From NCBI GenBank assembly GCA_009779045.1, contig WREZ01000022.1:1-11904 (forward strand): a stretch of 11,904 nucleotides of DNA, written 5' to 3'. Positions 1 to 8,100 of the stretch are shown piece by piece. Positions within the stretch are counted from its first letter, which is position 1; each line of letters opens with the position of its first letter. The DNA is from Candidatus Bathycorpusculum sp. GTDB lineage: Archaea > Thermoproteota > Bathyarchaeia > Bathyarchaeales > Bathycorpusculaceae. Both the position numbers and the translations under genes were made by a program. The notes under the pieces were generated by a model. The model saw only the letters and a list, made by a program, of their open reading frames with translations. It had not been told where the DNA came from and ran no database searches.

Positions 1-93
1 AAAATTCCTTGTCCTTATTGTAGTCAATTCTTTGATATCACTATGGATAAATGTCCCGAGTGTGGTGCAAAAAACACGTACTATAAGCGGTAG
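1..93 (+). CDS. C-terminal end of a zinc-ribbon protein (partial)
   Basis: The reading frame is open from the window edge to a TAG at 91-93, giving the last 30 residues of a protein whose start lies outside. The visible part has two CxxC knuckles (C4-P-Y-C7 and C18-P-E-C21) separated by ten residues, followed by G-A-K and a short basic/aromatic tail (YYKR). This spacing is that of a C-terminal zinc ribbon, a fold that binds one zinc ion and is common at the ends of small archaeal membrane or nucleic-acid-binding proteins. Nothing in the fragment identifies the rest of the protein, so no function is assigned. No other gene is seen close downstream; the next remnant begins at 248. Confidence 0.65.
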   Translation, partial: KIPCPYCSQFFDITMDKCPECGAKNTYYKR

Positions 94-247
94 CAAATTC
101 AGAGAGCCATATATCGGTCCATAAAAAGTGGCTGATTAACATTTAAGCACCAATAAAGTTATTCGAGGTACTTGATAGGTTACAACGGGGTATGTAACGC
201 TTTTTACGTACACGTACATTTCTGTAATACCTATTCTGTTTATTGAC
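94..247. other. Intergenic stretch without a recognisable gene
   Basis: I see no coding frame that looks real. The stretch holds a T5 run at 201-205, a possible terminator for the zinc-ribbon gene, followed by a tandem of the hexamer ACGTAC at 206-217. A weak inverted repeat GTTAC/GTAAC lies at 179-198. It does not contain the DPPY-type motif that the methyltransferase remnant further right would need, so the missing front part of that gene is not here. Confidence 0.4.
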
Positions 248-517
248 ATGAGGTTAATTGGTTGGGGGCGGGTTTTCTGGAACCTAAAAGGCACCAGACA
301 AACCATAGATGAAGTTGAACGCCGAGTCGTTGTATACCCAAACGAAATTGTCGAACGCTTGATCAAAATGGTCAACATCAAAGGGTAGCACTGTACTTGA
401 CCTCTTCTTAGGCTCAGGAACAGCAATGAAAGCAGCCATCCACAACCAATGAAATTGTGAGGTTATGAGATAGAAGAAAACCTGCCAACATCCAAAAAAC
501 AATTAATAACAACATAG
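248..517 (+). pseudogene. Decayed DNA methyltransferase (N4-cytosine/N6-adenine family), C-terminal part
   Basis: Three frames must be stitched together. From 248 to 385 the frame reads ...YPNEIVERLIKMVNIKG and then hits TAG at 386-388. One base earlier the frame continues from 384 as GSTVLDLFLGSGTAMKAAIHNQ to a TGA at 450-452. After N-C at 453-458 another shift gives GYEIEENL from 461 to a TAG at 515-517. Together this matches the C-terminal end of DNA N4/N6 methyltransferases (PF01555 type): the helix before motif I, the SAM-binding motif I (normally DPFLGSGT, here DLFLGSGT) and the NC-x-GYEI strand. The catalytic DPPY region is absent, as expected for a truncated copy of a family in which motif IV precedes motif I. 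Two frame shifts and one in-frame stop within about 80 bases indicate a dead gene. Assembly errors could explain a single shift, but not the missing front half. Confidence 0.75.
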
Positions 518-538
518 ATATAGGTAAATTAGTATCAA

Positions 539-544
539 TATAAA
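539..544 (+). promoter_or_regulatory. Probable TATA box for the flavodoxin-like gene
   Basis: TATAAA lies within AATATAAATT, upstream of the ATG codons at 575 and 584. Archaeal transcription usually starts about 25 bases downstream of the box, here near 566-568. The leader would then be only about 7 to 18 bases. The region is AT-rich, so a chance match is possible. Confidence 0.45.
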
Positions 545-574
545 TTATTAAACGACAATTTATGCTGTATAGAG

Positions 575-1027
575 ATGAGCTTTATGAATACTATTGTTAT
601 CTACTCAACTCATAGAAACAATACCGAAAAAATTGCGTTAGCAATAGCCCAAACCGCCAACTGCAAGGCAGTAAAATTAACCAAAACCTTTGACGCATAT
701 AGTACATCTTTGGATAGTTACGATTTGGTTTTTCTTGGTACAGGTATTAGGGGTGGTGAGCCCTATGTAGAACTGTTAAATTTTATAAAAACAGCAAATT
801 TTGGCAGTAACAACCGTTTTGTGCTGTTCATGACTTGGGCTGGTGGTGGTGCAAGCGATAAACTTGCTTACCAACGTGTTAAAGAAACCCTTGAACTAAA
901 AGGGCAACACTTAGACTCTAAATATTTCACCTGTTTGGGACAAACTTTTGGTTTCACCCGTAGAGGCAGACCAAACACAGCAGACATAGCAGAAGCAAAG
1001 AAATGGGCTATAGAAAAATTAAAGTAA
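575..1027 (+). CDS. Flavodoxin-like protein
   Basis: The 150-residue product has the size and pattern of a short-chain flavodoxin, a soluble protein that carries FMN and shuttles electrons. The first beta strand (TIVIY) leads into the phosphate-binding loop STHRNNTEK at residues 11-19, which resembles the usual S-x-T-G-N-T-E-K loop but has R-N for T-G. Residues 50-61 (DLVFLGTGIRGG) form the next strand and FMN-contacting loop. TWAGGG at 87-92 follows a central strand, and the C-terminus has the FGFTRRGRPNTADI-x-x-A-K signature seen in many archaeal and clostridial flavodoxin-family proteins. No clear Shine-Dalgarno site separates the ATG at 575 from the in-frame ATG at 584, and the protein reads naturally from either. 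It may be cotranscribed with the small basic gene 31 bases downstream, but no redox partner is next to it. The exact partner and reaction cannot be told from sequence. Confidence 0.85.
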   Translation: MSFMNTIVIYSTHRNNTEKIALAIAQTANCKAVKLTKTFDAYSTSLDSYDLVFLGTGIRGGEPYVELLNFIKTANFGSNNRFVLFMTWAGGGASDKLAYQRVKETLELKGQHLDSKYFTCLGQTFGFTRRGRPNTADIAEAKKWAIEKLK

Positions 1028-1048
1028 ATACGCTATTATAACAATAAA

Positions 1049-1054
1049 GGTGAT
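1049..1054 (+). promoter_or_regulatory. Ribosome binding site that decides a TTG start
   Basis: GGTGAT is complementary to the conserved AUCACC at the 3' end of archaeal 16S rRNA. Its position fits initiation at the TTG at 1059. The apparent GTG start at 1050 would lie inside the site itself and is therefore unlikely. Confidence 0.65.
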
Positions 1055-1058
1055 TAAA

Positions 1059-1376
1059 TTGTCAAAACAGCCTCCTCAAGGTAAACGTCCTTACGGTTTT
1101 GGAAATACTAATCGGCGTTTTTCCCAATCACAACGGAAAACGGCAGGTGATCTTGCACGTGACCGTTTCGCGTTTGATCAGACCATGAATGGTAATGACT
1201 GCACAAAGATACGTAAAGGTGGTGACTTTGTGGTTCAAGAACGAGACTTTTTTGGCAACGAAATAGGTAAACCAAAAACTTATCAAGTAAAAACAGCCCA
1301 CTCAAAAATAACTGAAGCTGAAGAGAAACGTAGACGCAAAATAGGTAGAGACAAATATAAAATAGTCAGGTATTAA
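1059..1376 (+). CDS. Small basic protein of unknown function, possible nuclease-like fold
   Basis: I do not recognise this gene by name. The best start is TTG at 1059. GGTGAT at 1049-1054 is a good Shine-Dalgarno site four bases in front of it, and the in-frame GTG at 1050 is part of that site. This gives 105 residues. The first 45 are rich in Arg, Gln, Asn and Gly and look flexible. The rest has G-G-D56-F-V-V-Q, a turn with F-G-N-E-I-G-K-P-K, then Y-Q76-V-K78-T-A, a charged helix (EEKRRRKIG) and a final strand YKIVRY. The D...QxK arrangement with a following basic helix resembles the PD-(D/E)XK nuclease core, with Gln in place of the usual Glu. That is a guess from pattern alone. The gene follows the flavodoxin-like gene by 31 bases and is followed by a T6 run. 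Confidence 0.65.
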   Translation: MSKQPPQGKRPYGFGNTNRRFSQSQRKTAGDLARDRFAFDQTMNGNDCTKIRKGGDFVVQERDFFGNEIGKPKTYQVKTAHSKITEAEEKRRRKIGRDKYKIVRY

Positions 1377-1391
1377 CTCAAATTCATATTA

Positions 1392-1397
1392 TTTTTT
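1392..1397 (+). terminator. T6 tract after the small basic gene
   Basis: A run of six T starts 16 bases after the stop codon of the small basic gene. Archaeal RNA polymerase stops at T-runs without needing a hairpin, and none is seen here. Confidence 0.4.
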
Positions 1398-1625
1398 AAT
1401 ACTAACTCTGCTATATTGGAGTGGTATGTATCTGATTGTGTAGTTTATAAAAATTTGTTGCTGTGGTTTTTGTTTGTAGATCTGTTTTTATAAAGTTTTT
1501 TTGGTTTGTAATGTTGTTTATTTGTTATAATTCTTTGTTTTCTTTGTTGTGTTTCCATTTTAAGTGTTTCACGCATTCTAAATGTGATGTTTTCGTGTTG
1601 GGACTTTGTGAAAGTTAGTCAATCC
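1398..1625. other. G/T-rich non-coding stretch upstream of the rpo promoter
   Basis: No convincing gene is seen. Between 1421 and 1560 the plus strand has about 28 G but only about 7 C by hand count, the opposite skew to the A/C-rich coding strand of the neighbouring genes. It holds TATA-like boxes (TTTATAAAA at 1444-1452 and TTTTTATAAAG at 1485-1495) and a T7 run at 1496-1502 that could act as a second terminator. A minus-strand frame is open from 1618 to 1445. It could encode about 43 residues from an ATG, but the product is low-complexity Lys/Asn/Gln and no ribosome site was recognised. Confidence 0.5.
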
Positions 1626-1644
1626 ACAGTTTAGGCCAAACTGT
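1626..1644. promoter_or_regulatory. 7-bp inverted repeat in front of the rpo TATA box
   Basis: ACAGTTT, a five-base spacer AGGCC, and AAACTGT form a perfect inverted repeat. It ends seven bases before the AAAGTTTATAA box, close to the region where TFB contacts DNA. A dimeric regulator bound here could affect loading of TFB/TBP. The DNA symmetry is seen directly; the regulatory role is inferred. Confidence 0.4.
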
Positions 1645-1650
1645 CATGAT

Positions 1651-1661
1651 AAAGTTTATAA
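1651..1661 (+). promoter_or_regulatory. Probable TATA box of the rpoB-rpoA-rpl30e-nusA operon
   Basis: AAAGTTTATAA with a purine-rich flank (GATAAAG) is a good archaeal BRE/TATA combination. Initiation about 25 bases further on falls near 1680-1685. That leaves a leader of about 100 bases before the rpoB ATG at 1781, and puts the transcript start close to a GTG that opens a mini-ORF. Confidence 0.6.
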
Positions 1662-1682
1662 GCAGGTTGTGAAGAGTTGATT

Positions 1683-1760
1683 GTGCCCTCAGCAAATATA
1701 GGAGAAATTTTTTCACGTGAAAAGGACCCGCTTAACAAGAATTCACATTTACCAGTTTAA
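1683..1760 (+). CDS. Possible leaderless 25-residue upstream ORF
   Basis: GTG at 1683 begins 26 codons ending in TAA at 1758-1760, twenty bases before the rpoB start. The GTG sits about where the rpo transcript should begin, so it could be read as a leaderless message, a common mode in archaea. The peptide begins VPSANIGEIFSREKDP and matches nothing I know. It does not look like Rpo5, which normally sits here. The frame also has a TTG two codons earlier. A chance ORF of this length is quite possible. If translated, it would couple or attenuate rpoB expression. Confidence 0.25.
   Translation: MPSANIGEIFSREKDPLNKNSHLPV
1710..1723. promoter_or_regulatory. 14-bp perfect palindrome in the rpoB leader
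   Basis: TTTTCACGTGAAAA reads the same on both strands. It lies about 25-40 bases downstream of the predicted transcript start and inside the mini-ORF. It could be a binding site for a dimeric repressor that blocks early elongation. As RNA it cannot form a hairpin with a proper loop, so DNA binding is the more likely role if it has one. Confidence 0.4.
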
Positions 1761-1780
1761 CTTGATTGGAGATGTTTAGC

Positions 1781-4700
1781 ATGACTGAAATACAGAAAGA
1801 AGATACTCACTTATTATTGAAAGCTTTTTTCAACGATAAAGGCCTAGTAAGGCAACACCTTGACAGCTATAACGAATTTATCGATCACGGCTTACAAGAA
1901 GTCGTAGGTGAAATAGCTGAAATCCCTATCGAGGTTCCAGATAACCCCTATAAAGTAAAATTAGGTCAAATTTGGGTAATTGATCCCCAAAGTAGAATAA
2001 CAGGTCCATACGTAACTGAGGTAGATGGAACAAAACATGAAATCCATCCAATGGAAGCCCGTTTAAGAAATCTCGCTTACAGCGCACCAATCGCGCTTGA
2101 AATGACTCCAGTTATAGACGGTCGCGAACAAGATACAGAGCTTGTATACATTGGAAATATTCCTATTATGCTGAAAAGCAAACTTTGTCTGCTTAGTCAA
2201 CTTTCTCGTGAAGAACTAATAGCAGTAGGTGAAGATCCAGATGACCCTGGAGGATACTTTGTAGTAAACGGTTCTGAACGCGTCATCGTAGCTATGGAAG
2301 ACCTTGCACCCAATCGTGTAATTGTCGACATAGATGACAAAGGAACTAGTCCCATTTATCAAGCAAAAATTTTCTCAACAACTGTTGGATTCCGTGCAAG
2401 AATAGAACTTAAACTAAAATCAGATGACGCAATATATGTAACAATGCCCGGTGTACCAACAGAAATCCCATTTGTTGTTATCATGCGCGCATTAAGTATG
2501 GAAAAAGACAAAGACATAGCAGAAGCAGTAAGCCTTGACAAAGACATTCAAGCCCAATTAGCTGCTTCTTTTGAGAAAGCAGTTGGTGTTGATGCTTCTT
2601 CTGATGCTGTTCTCTTCATAGGTAACCGTGTCGCCCACGGACAAGTCGAAGAATACCGACTTCAAAAAGCCGAAACAGCAATTGACAAAAACTTTTTACC
2701 ACACTTAGGTAGAAGCGAAGCAAATCGTAAAGAAAAAGCCATATTCCTAGGCGAAATGGCATACCGAATAATCCAGTTAAAAATGGGTATACGCCAACAA
2801 GACGACAAAGATCACTTCAAAAACAAACGTCTACGTCTCGGCGGCCCCTTACTTGCTGACCTTTTCCGCGTTTCATTCCGCAACTTAACACGAGACATCA
2901 AATACCAACTTGAACGCATAGGCGTAAAAGGCTCAATAATCACAGTATCTGCCGCAGTAAGACCAGGTATAATCACAGAAAGATTCCAACACGCCCTAGC
3001 AACAGGCAACTGGGGCAGAGGCAGAGTAGGTGTTACACAACTACTCGACCGAACAAACTATATTTCCACACTTAGCCATCTAAGACGCCTTCAATCACCT
3101 TTAAGCAGAAGCCAGCCAAACTTCGAAGCCAGAGACTTACACCCAACTCACTGGGGCAGACTCTGTCCAAATGAAACTCCTGAAGGCTCTAATTGTGGTC
3201 TTGTCAAAAACTTGGCATTATCTGCCACAATAGCAGTTGGCGTAAATCCTGATAGAATAAAACAAATACTCTTCGAAATGGGTACAATCCCTGCAGCAGA
3301 AGCAACAATTGACCAACGCGTTTCAGGAGCCAAAGTTTTCGTTGACGGAAACATTATCGGCTACCATAATTCATCTCAAGCAATGGTTAAAAGCTTCCGT
3401 GCAAAAAGGCGATCAGGTGAAATCTCAACAGAAGTAAACATTACATACTTTAACAAATCACAAACCTCCACAGAGGAAGTTCATGCAAACTCTGACGAAG
3501 GCCGTGTAAGACGTCCTCTAATTATCGTTGAAAATGGCATACCAAAACTTCAGCCTAAGCATATCGAAAAAATTGGACTAGGTGAATGGGCATGGGAAGA
3601 CATCGTTAAAGCAGGCTACATAGAATACCTTGATGCTGAAGAAGAAGAAAACGCTTTCATCGCCATAACATATGATGAAATCAAACCTGAAACAACTCAT
3701 CTTGAAATCGCAACCTACACTATACTTGGTATTTGTGCCTCAACAATTCCATATCCAGAACATAACCAGTCACCACGTAACTCTTACCAAGCAGCAATGG
3801 CAAAACAAGCTCTAGGTGTTTACGGAACAAACTTCCACAACAGAACAGATACACGTAGCCACATTTTACACTATCCACAAGTACCTCTAGTCCAAACAGA
3901 AAACATGGAAGTCATGGGTTACAAACAGCGTCCAACAGGCCAAAACTGTATTGTTGCAGTGCTCAGCTTTGAAGGCTATAACATGGAAGACGCAATCATA
4001 TTCAACCAAGCCTCAATTCAGCGAGGACTATTTAGGTCAACTTTCTATCGTATTTACGAGGCAGAATGTCGACAATACCTCGGTGGATTAAAAGATAAAT
4101 TCACAGTTCCTGAAGCTGGCACACGTGGTTACCGCGGTGAACAATATTACCGTCTACTTGAACCAGATGGAATAATTAGTCTCGAATCGCAAGTAGTTGG
4201 TGGAGACGTTCTAATTGGTAGAATTAGTCCACCAAGATTCCTTGAAGAATACAAAGAATTCGACGTAAAAGGTCCATCAATGCGTGACACCAGTATAGAC
4301 ATGCGACCAAGTGAAACGGGTATTGTTGATGGTATATTTATCACTGAATCCGGTGAAGGAAGCCAACTTGTAAAAGTTCGTGTACGTGATCAAAGAATTC
4401 CTGAACTTGGCGATAAATTTGCAAGCCGTCACGGACAGAAAGGTGTAATCGGTTTAATTGTTCCACCAGAAAATATGCCTTTCACTGACGAGGGTATAAC
4501 ACCTGACCTAATCATTAATCCACATGCTATCCCCTCAAGAATGACCATTGGCCAGTTCATTGAGTCTTTAGCAGGAAAAGCTGCAGCAGCCCGTGGAAAA
4601 CCAGGTGATGGTACACCTTTTTCAAATGAGTCTCCAACTGAAATTCGAAATAATCTAGTAAAGTTAGGATTTAGCCATACAGGTAGCGAAGTTTTCTACA

Positions 4701-5146
4701 ATGGTGCCACAGGCGAAAAATTCGTCGCAGACATCTTTGTTGGTGTTGTCTATTATCAAAAACTTCACCATATGGTCGCAGATAAAATACATGCAAGAGC
4801 TAGAGGGCAAGTCCAGATGCTTACACGACAGCCTACTGAAGGCAGGGCTAGAGGTGGTGGTCTTAGGTTCGGTGAAATGGAACGAGACTGCCTTATCGGT
4901 CACGGTGCAGCTATGCTGCTAAGAGATAGGTTGCTTGAAGAATCTGATAAGTACACCTTATTTATCTGTGAGACCTGTGGTCAAATAGCTTATTTTGACA
5001 TGAAGCAGAGGCGTTATGTCTGCAAGATTTGTGATGAAAAGGTAAAGATTGCTCCTGTCACTGTGTCTTACGCCTTTAAGCTATTATTGCAGGAATTACA
5101 GAGCCTTTGCATTACACCAAAATTAAAACTTAAGGAGAAAGCATAA
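1781..5146 (+). CDS. rpoB: DNA-directed RNA polymerase subunit B (Rpo2), unsplit
   Basis: This is the second-largest subunit of archaeal RNA polymerase. With Rpo1 it forms the active-site cleft and holds the DNA-RNA hybrid. The frame allows TTG 1766 and ATG 1772, but GGAG at 1768-1771 lies nine bases before the ATG at 1781, giving 1121 residues that begin MTEIQKEDTH, the normal family length. Landmarks numbered from 1781 are the hybrid-binding GYNMEDAIIFNQ at 732-743, the active-site GDKFASRHGQKG at 877-888, TPDLIINPHAIPSRMTIGQ shortly after, and a C-terminal zinc ribbon with C1063, C1066, C1081 and C1084. B'' and B' are one protein, unlike in many methanogens and halophiles. It is first in the operon, with rpoA starting two bases after its stop. 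No intein or insertion is apparent from the length. Rpo5 (rpoH), normally just upstream, is absent. Confidence 0.98.
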   Translation: MTEIQKEDTHLLLKAFFNDKGLVRQHLDSYNEFIDHGLQEVVGEIAEIPIEVPDNPYKVKLGQIWVIDPQSRITGPYVTEVDGTKHEIHPMEARLRNLAYSAPIALEMTPVIDGREQDTELVYIGNIPIMLKSKLCLLSQLSREELIAVGEDPDDPGGYFVVNGSERVIVAMEDLAPNRVIVDIDDKGTSPIYQAKIFSTTVGFRARIELKLKSDDAIYVTMPGVPTEIPFVVIMRALSMEKDKDIAEAVSLDKDIQAQLAASFEKAVGVDASSDAVLFIGNRVAHGQVEEYRLQKAETAIDKNFLPHLGRSEANRKEKAIFLGEMAYRIIQLKMGIRQQDDKDHFKNKRLRLGGPLLADLFRVSFRNLTRDIKYQLERIGVKGSIITVSAAVRPGIITERFQHALATGNWGRGRVGVTQLLDRTNYISTLSHLRRLQSPLSRSQPNFEARDLHPTHWGRLCPNETPEGSNCGLVKNLALSATIAVGVNPDRIKQILFEMGTIPAAEATIDQRVSGAKVFVDGNIIGYHNSSQAMVKSFRAKRRSGEISTEVNITYFNKSQTSTEEVHANSDEGRVRRPLIIVENGIPKLQPKHIEKIGLGEWAWEDIVKAGYIEYLDAEEEENAFIAITYDEIKPETTHLEIATYTILGICASTIPYPEHNQSPRNSYQAAMAKQALGVYGTNFHNRTDTRSHILHYPQVPLVQTENMEVMGYKQRPTGQNCIVAVLSFEGYNMEDAIIFNQASIQRGLFRSTFYRIYEAECRQYLGGLKDKFTVPEAGTRGYRGEQYYRLLEPDGIISLESQVVGGDVLIGRISPPRFLEEYKEFDVKGPSMRDTSIDMRPSETGIVDGIFITESGEGSQLVKVRVRDQRIPELGDKFASRHGQKGVIGLIVPPENMPFTDEGITPDLIINPHAIPSRMTIGQFIESLAGKAAAARGKPGDGTPFSNESPTEIRNNLVKLGFSHTGSEVFYNGATGEKFVADIFVGVVYYQKLHHMVADKIHARARGQVQMLTRQPTEGRARGGGLRFGEMERDCLIGHGAAMLLRDRLLEESDKYTLFICETCGQIAYFDMKQRRYVCKICDEKVKIAPVTVSYAFKLLLQELQSLCITPKLKLKEKA

Positions 5147-5148
5147 TC

Positions 5149-8100
5149 ATGGCATCGGAAGAATTGATTCATAAAGTAGTTGACGCAATTTCATTTGGTT
5201 TAATCTCACCAAAAGATCTCCGAAAACAATCAGTTGTTGAAATTCAAACACCAGATACTTATGATGAAGACGGTGCACCAATCACCGCAGGTTTAATGGA
5301 TGGACGTTTAGGAACACTTGAACCTCGACAACGATGCAAAACATGTGGGAACACTGCAGTCCGATGCCCTGGACACTTCGGTCATATTGAGCTTGCTGTA
5401 CCTATAGTGCACATTGAATTCACAAAAATTATATCTGATCTTATAAAGTCAACCTGCCGTAGCTGTGGGCGTATCTTGCTCTCTGAGGAGGCATCTAAAA
5501 AATCACGCCAAAAAATCGAAAGATTCAACGAACTACTTGGAACTATCCCAGACGAAGTTTACAAAGAAATCATGACCGATATCAAAGCAAAACAATGCCC
5601 CTATTGTGCCTCAGCTCAATACAAAATCACTTTTGAAAAACCAACAAAATATGTTGAAGCCACAGAATTAGGATCTGAACCCCTTACTCCAAGTATGATC
5701 CGTGAACGCCTTGAACGTATAAGCGATGAAGACCTTGAAATTCTAGGGTTTAACCCAAATGTTGCCCGTCCAGAATGGATGGTTCTACAAGTTTTACCCG
5801 TTCCACCCGTTTATGTTCGTCCCTCCATCACTTTAGAGTCAGGTATTCGTTCTGAAGACGACTTAACTCACAAACTTGTAGACATTATTAGAATTAATCA
5901 ACGTCTAAAAGAAAACATGGAAGCAGGTGCACCAACACTTATCATTCAAGATCTTAGCGAATTGTTACAATACCACGTTACAACATACTTCAACAACGAA
6001 GCCTCCGGTATTCCCCCTGCAAGACACAGAAGCGGTAGAGCACTAAAAACCCTTAGCCAACGTCTAAAAGGCAAAGAAGGTCGATTCAGAAGCAACCTTT
6101 CTGGCAAACGTGTCGACTTCTCTGCCCGTACAGTCATTTCACCTGACCCCAACTTAGATATAAACGAAGTCGGTGTACCACAAGATGTAGCTATGCGCTT
6201 ATCTGTTCCAGAAAAAGTGACCGTTTGGAACATTGAAGAAATGAAAAAATACGTAATCAACGGTCCAGAAAACTATCCAGGGGCACTCTACATTATCCGA
6301 CCAGACGGCAAACGTATTCGTCTTGAATTCGTTGTTGACCGCACAAAAATTGCAGAAGCCGTAGAAACCGGATTTGTAATTGAGCGCCACCTAAAGAACG
6401 GTGACATTGCCATCTTTAACAGACAGCCATCCCTTCACCGCATGTCCATTATGGCACATTATGTCCGAGTTCTACCATACAAAACATTCCGTATGCACCT
6501 CTGTGTCTGTCCACCATACAACGCAGACTTTGATGGTGACGAAATGAACTTACACGTCCCACAAAGTGAAGAAGCCAGAACTGAATCATTATTACTTATG
6601 CAGGTACAAGACCAAATTCTATCTCCAAGATTTGGTGGCCCAATTATTGGTGCAATCAGAGACTTTATCACAAGCGCCTATTACTTTACTCAAAAAGGCA
6701 ATTACGTTAACCGCGAACAAGTAGATCGCTTATTAACCACCACAGGTTACACTGGCGAACTCCCAAAACCTGAAATAACAGAACCACAACCAATGTGGTC
6801 AGGCAAACAAATCTTTAGTCTATTTCTGCCAAAAACTCTCAACTACGTATTGAAAGCAAACATTTGCCAAGGATGCAACAAATGCGAAGAGGAAAAATGC
6901 AAACATGACGCTTACGTCGTAGTTCATAATGGTCAACTTATTTCAGGTGTTATTGACCGACGAAGCATAGGGTCTGAACAGTCAGAAAGCTTACTTCACA
7001 GAATTATCAAAGACTACGGAACACAAGCAGGAAGAACATTCCTCAATAATGTTACACATCTATTGAAACTTTTCATTTCAATGAGAGGCTTTAGCTACAC
7101 TTATGACCAACTAGTACTCTCACCAAAAGCACGTAACCGTATGGCAAAAACTATGGAACGTACACAGAAGAAAATAGATGAACACATTGAGAACTTCAAT
7201 AACGGTACCCTTTCACGTTTACCTGGTCAAACTATGGAAGAATCATTTGAAATCTATGTTATGCATGAACTTTCAACCGCCAGAGACGAGTCAGGCAAAA
7301 TTGCAGACGAAGACTTTACACTGGAGAACGCAGGTATCGTTATGACCCGAACTGGTGCAAGAGGCTCAAGTCTTAACATCGGTCAAATGGTCGCTTGTGT
7401 TGGTCAACAGTCAGTTAGAGGTAAACGTATCCTAAGAGGCTACGCCGGACGTGCATTACCTCACTTTAAAGAAAACGACCCACAACCCAAAGCAAGAGGA
7501 TTTGTGTATAACTCTTATCAAGTAGGTCTTGATGCAATTGAATTCTTTTTCCACGCCATGGGTGGCCGCGAAGGTCTAGTCGACACTGCCGTACGTACTC
7601 AACAAAGTGGTTATATGCAGCGTAGGCTCATTAACGCACTTGAACATATCCGTCTAGAGTATGATAGCACTGTTCGCGATTCAGCTGGAGATATTATACA
7701 GTTCCGTTATGGTGAAGATGGTGTTGATCCAGCAAAAAGCGACCACGGAAAAGCAGTCAACGTTAGTCGACTTATCGAACAAATTAAAATCGGTGAAGAA
7801 AAAGGTGAACCTGCATCAGCAGACTTTATCAAAAAACAACTTAAAAACGTTGAAGACCAACTTACTCCAATTCTGCTTGAACAACTCAAAAATATCCTTT
7901 CAAAAAACAAATTAACCAAAGTAGGCGTAGAAAAAGCCACAACCCTAACCGCTGAGCAATACAAACGCGCTCTAATGGAGCCAGGAGAAGCAGTTGGTAT
8001 CGTTGCAGCCCAATCTATTGGTGAACCCGGTACGCAAATGACTCTTAGAACTTTCCACTATGCCGGTGTCAAAGAACAAAACGTCACTTTAGGTTTACCA

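Noticed and set aside
136..502. Minus-strand open frames across the methyltransferase remnant
   Set aside because: They lie opposite the recognisable methyltransferase motifs and their products are of low quality with no domain pattern.
1448..1618. Minus-strand ORF of about 57 codons (43 from ATG)
   Set aside because: The product is Lys/Asn/Gln-rich low complexity, no ribosome site was recognised and no family fits; kept only as part of a low-interest finding.
1766..1780. Earlier rpoB starts at TTG 1766 or ATG 1772
   Set aside because: The ribosome site GGAG at 1768-1771 overlaps or directly abuts them; it is correctly spaced only for the ATG at 1781.
6865..6900. Four-cysteine segment in RpoA (C573, C576, C579, C584) as a novel metal site
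   Set aside because: I recall similar cysteine-rich segments before DAYVV in other archaeal A' subunits, so it is probably an ordinary family feature.
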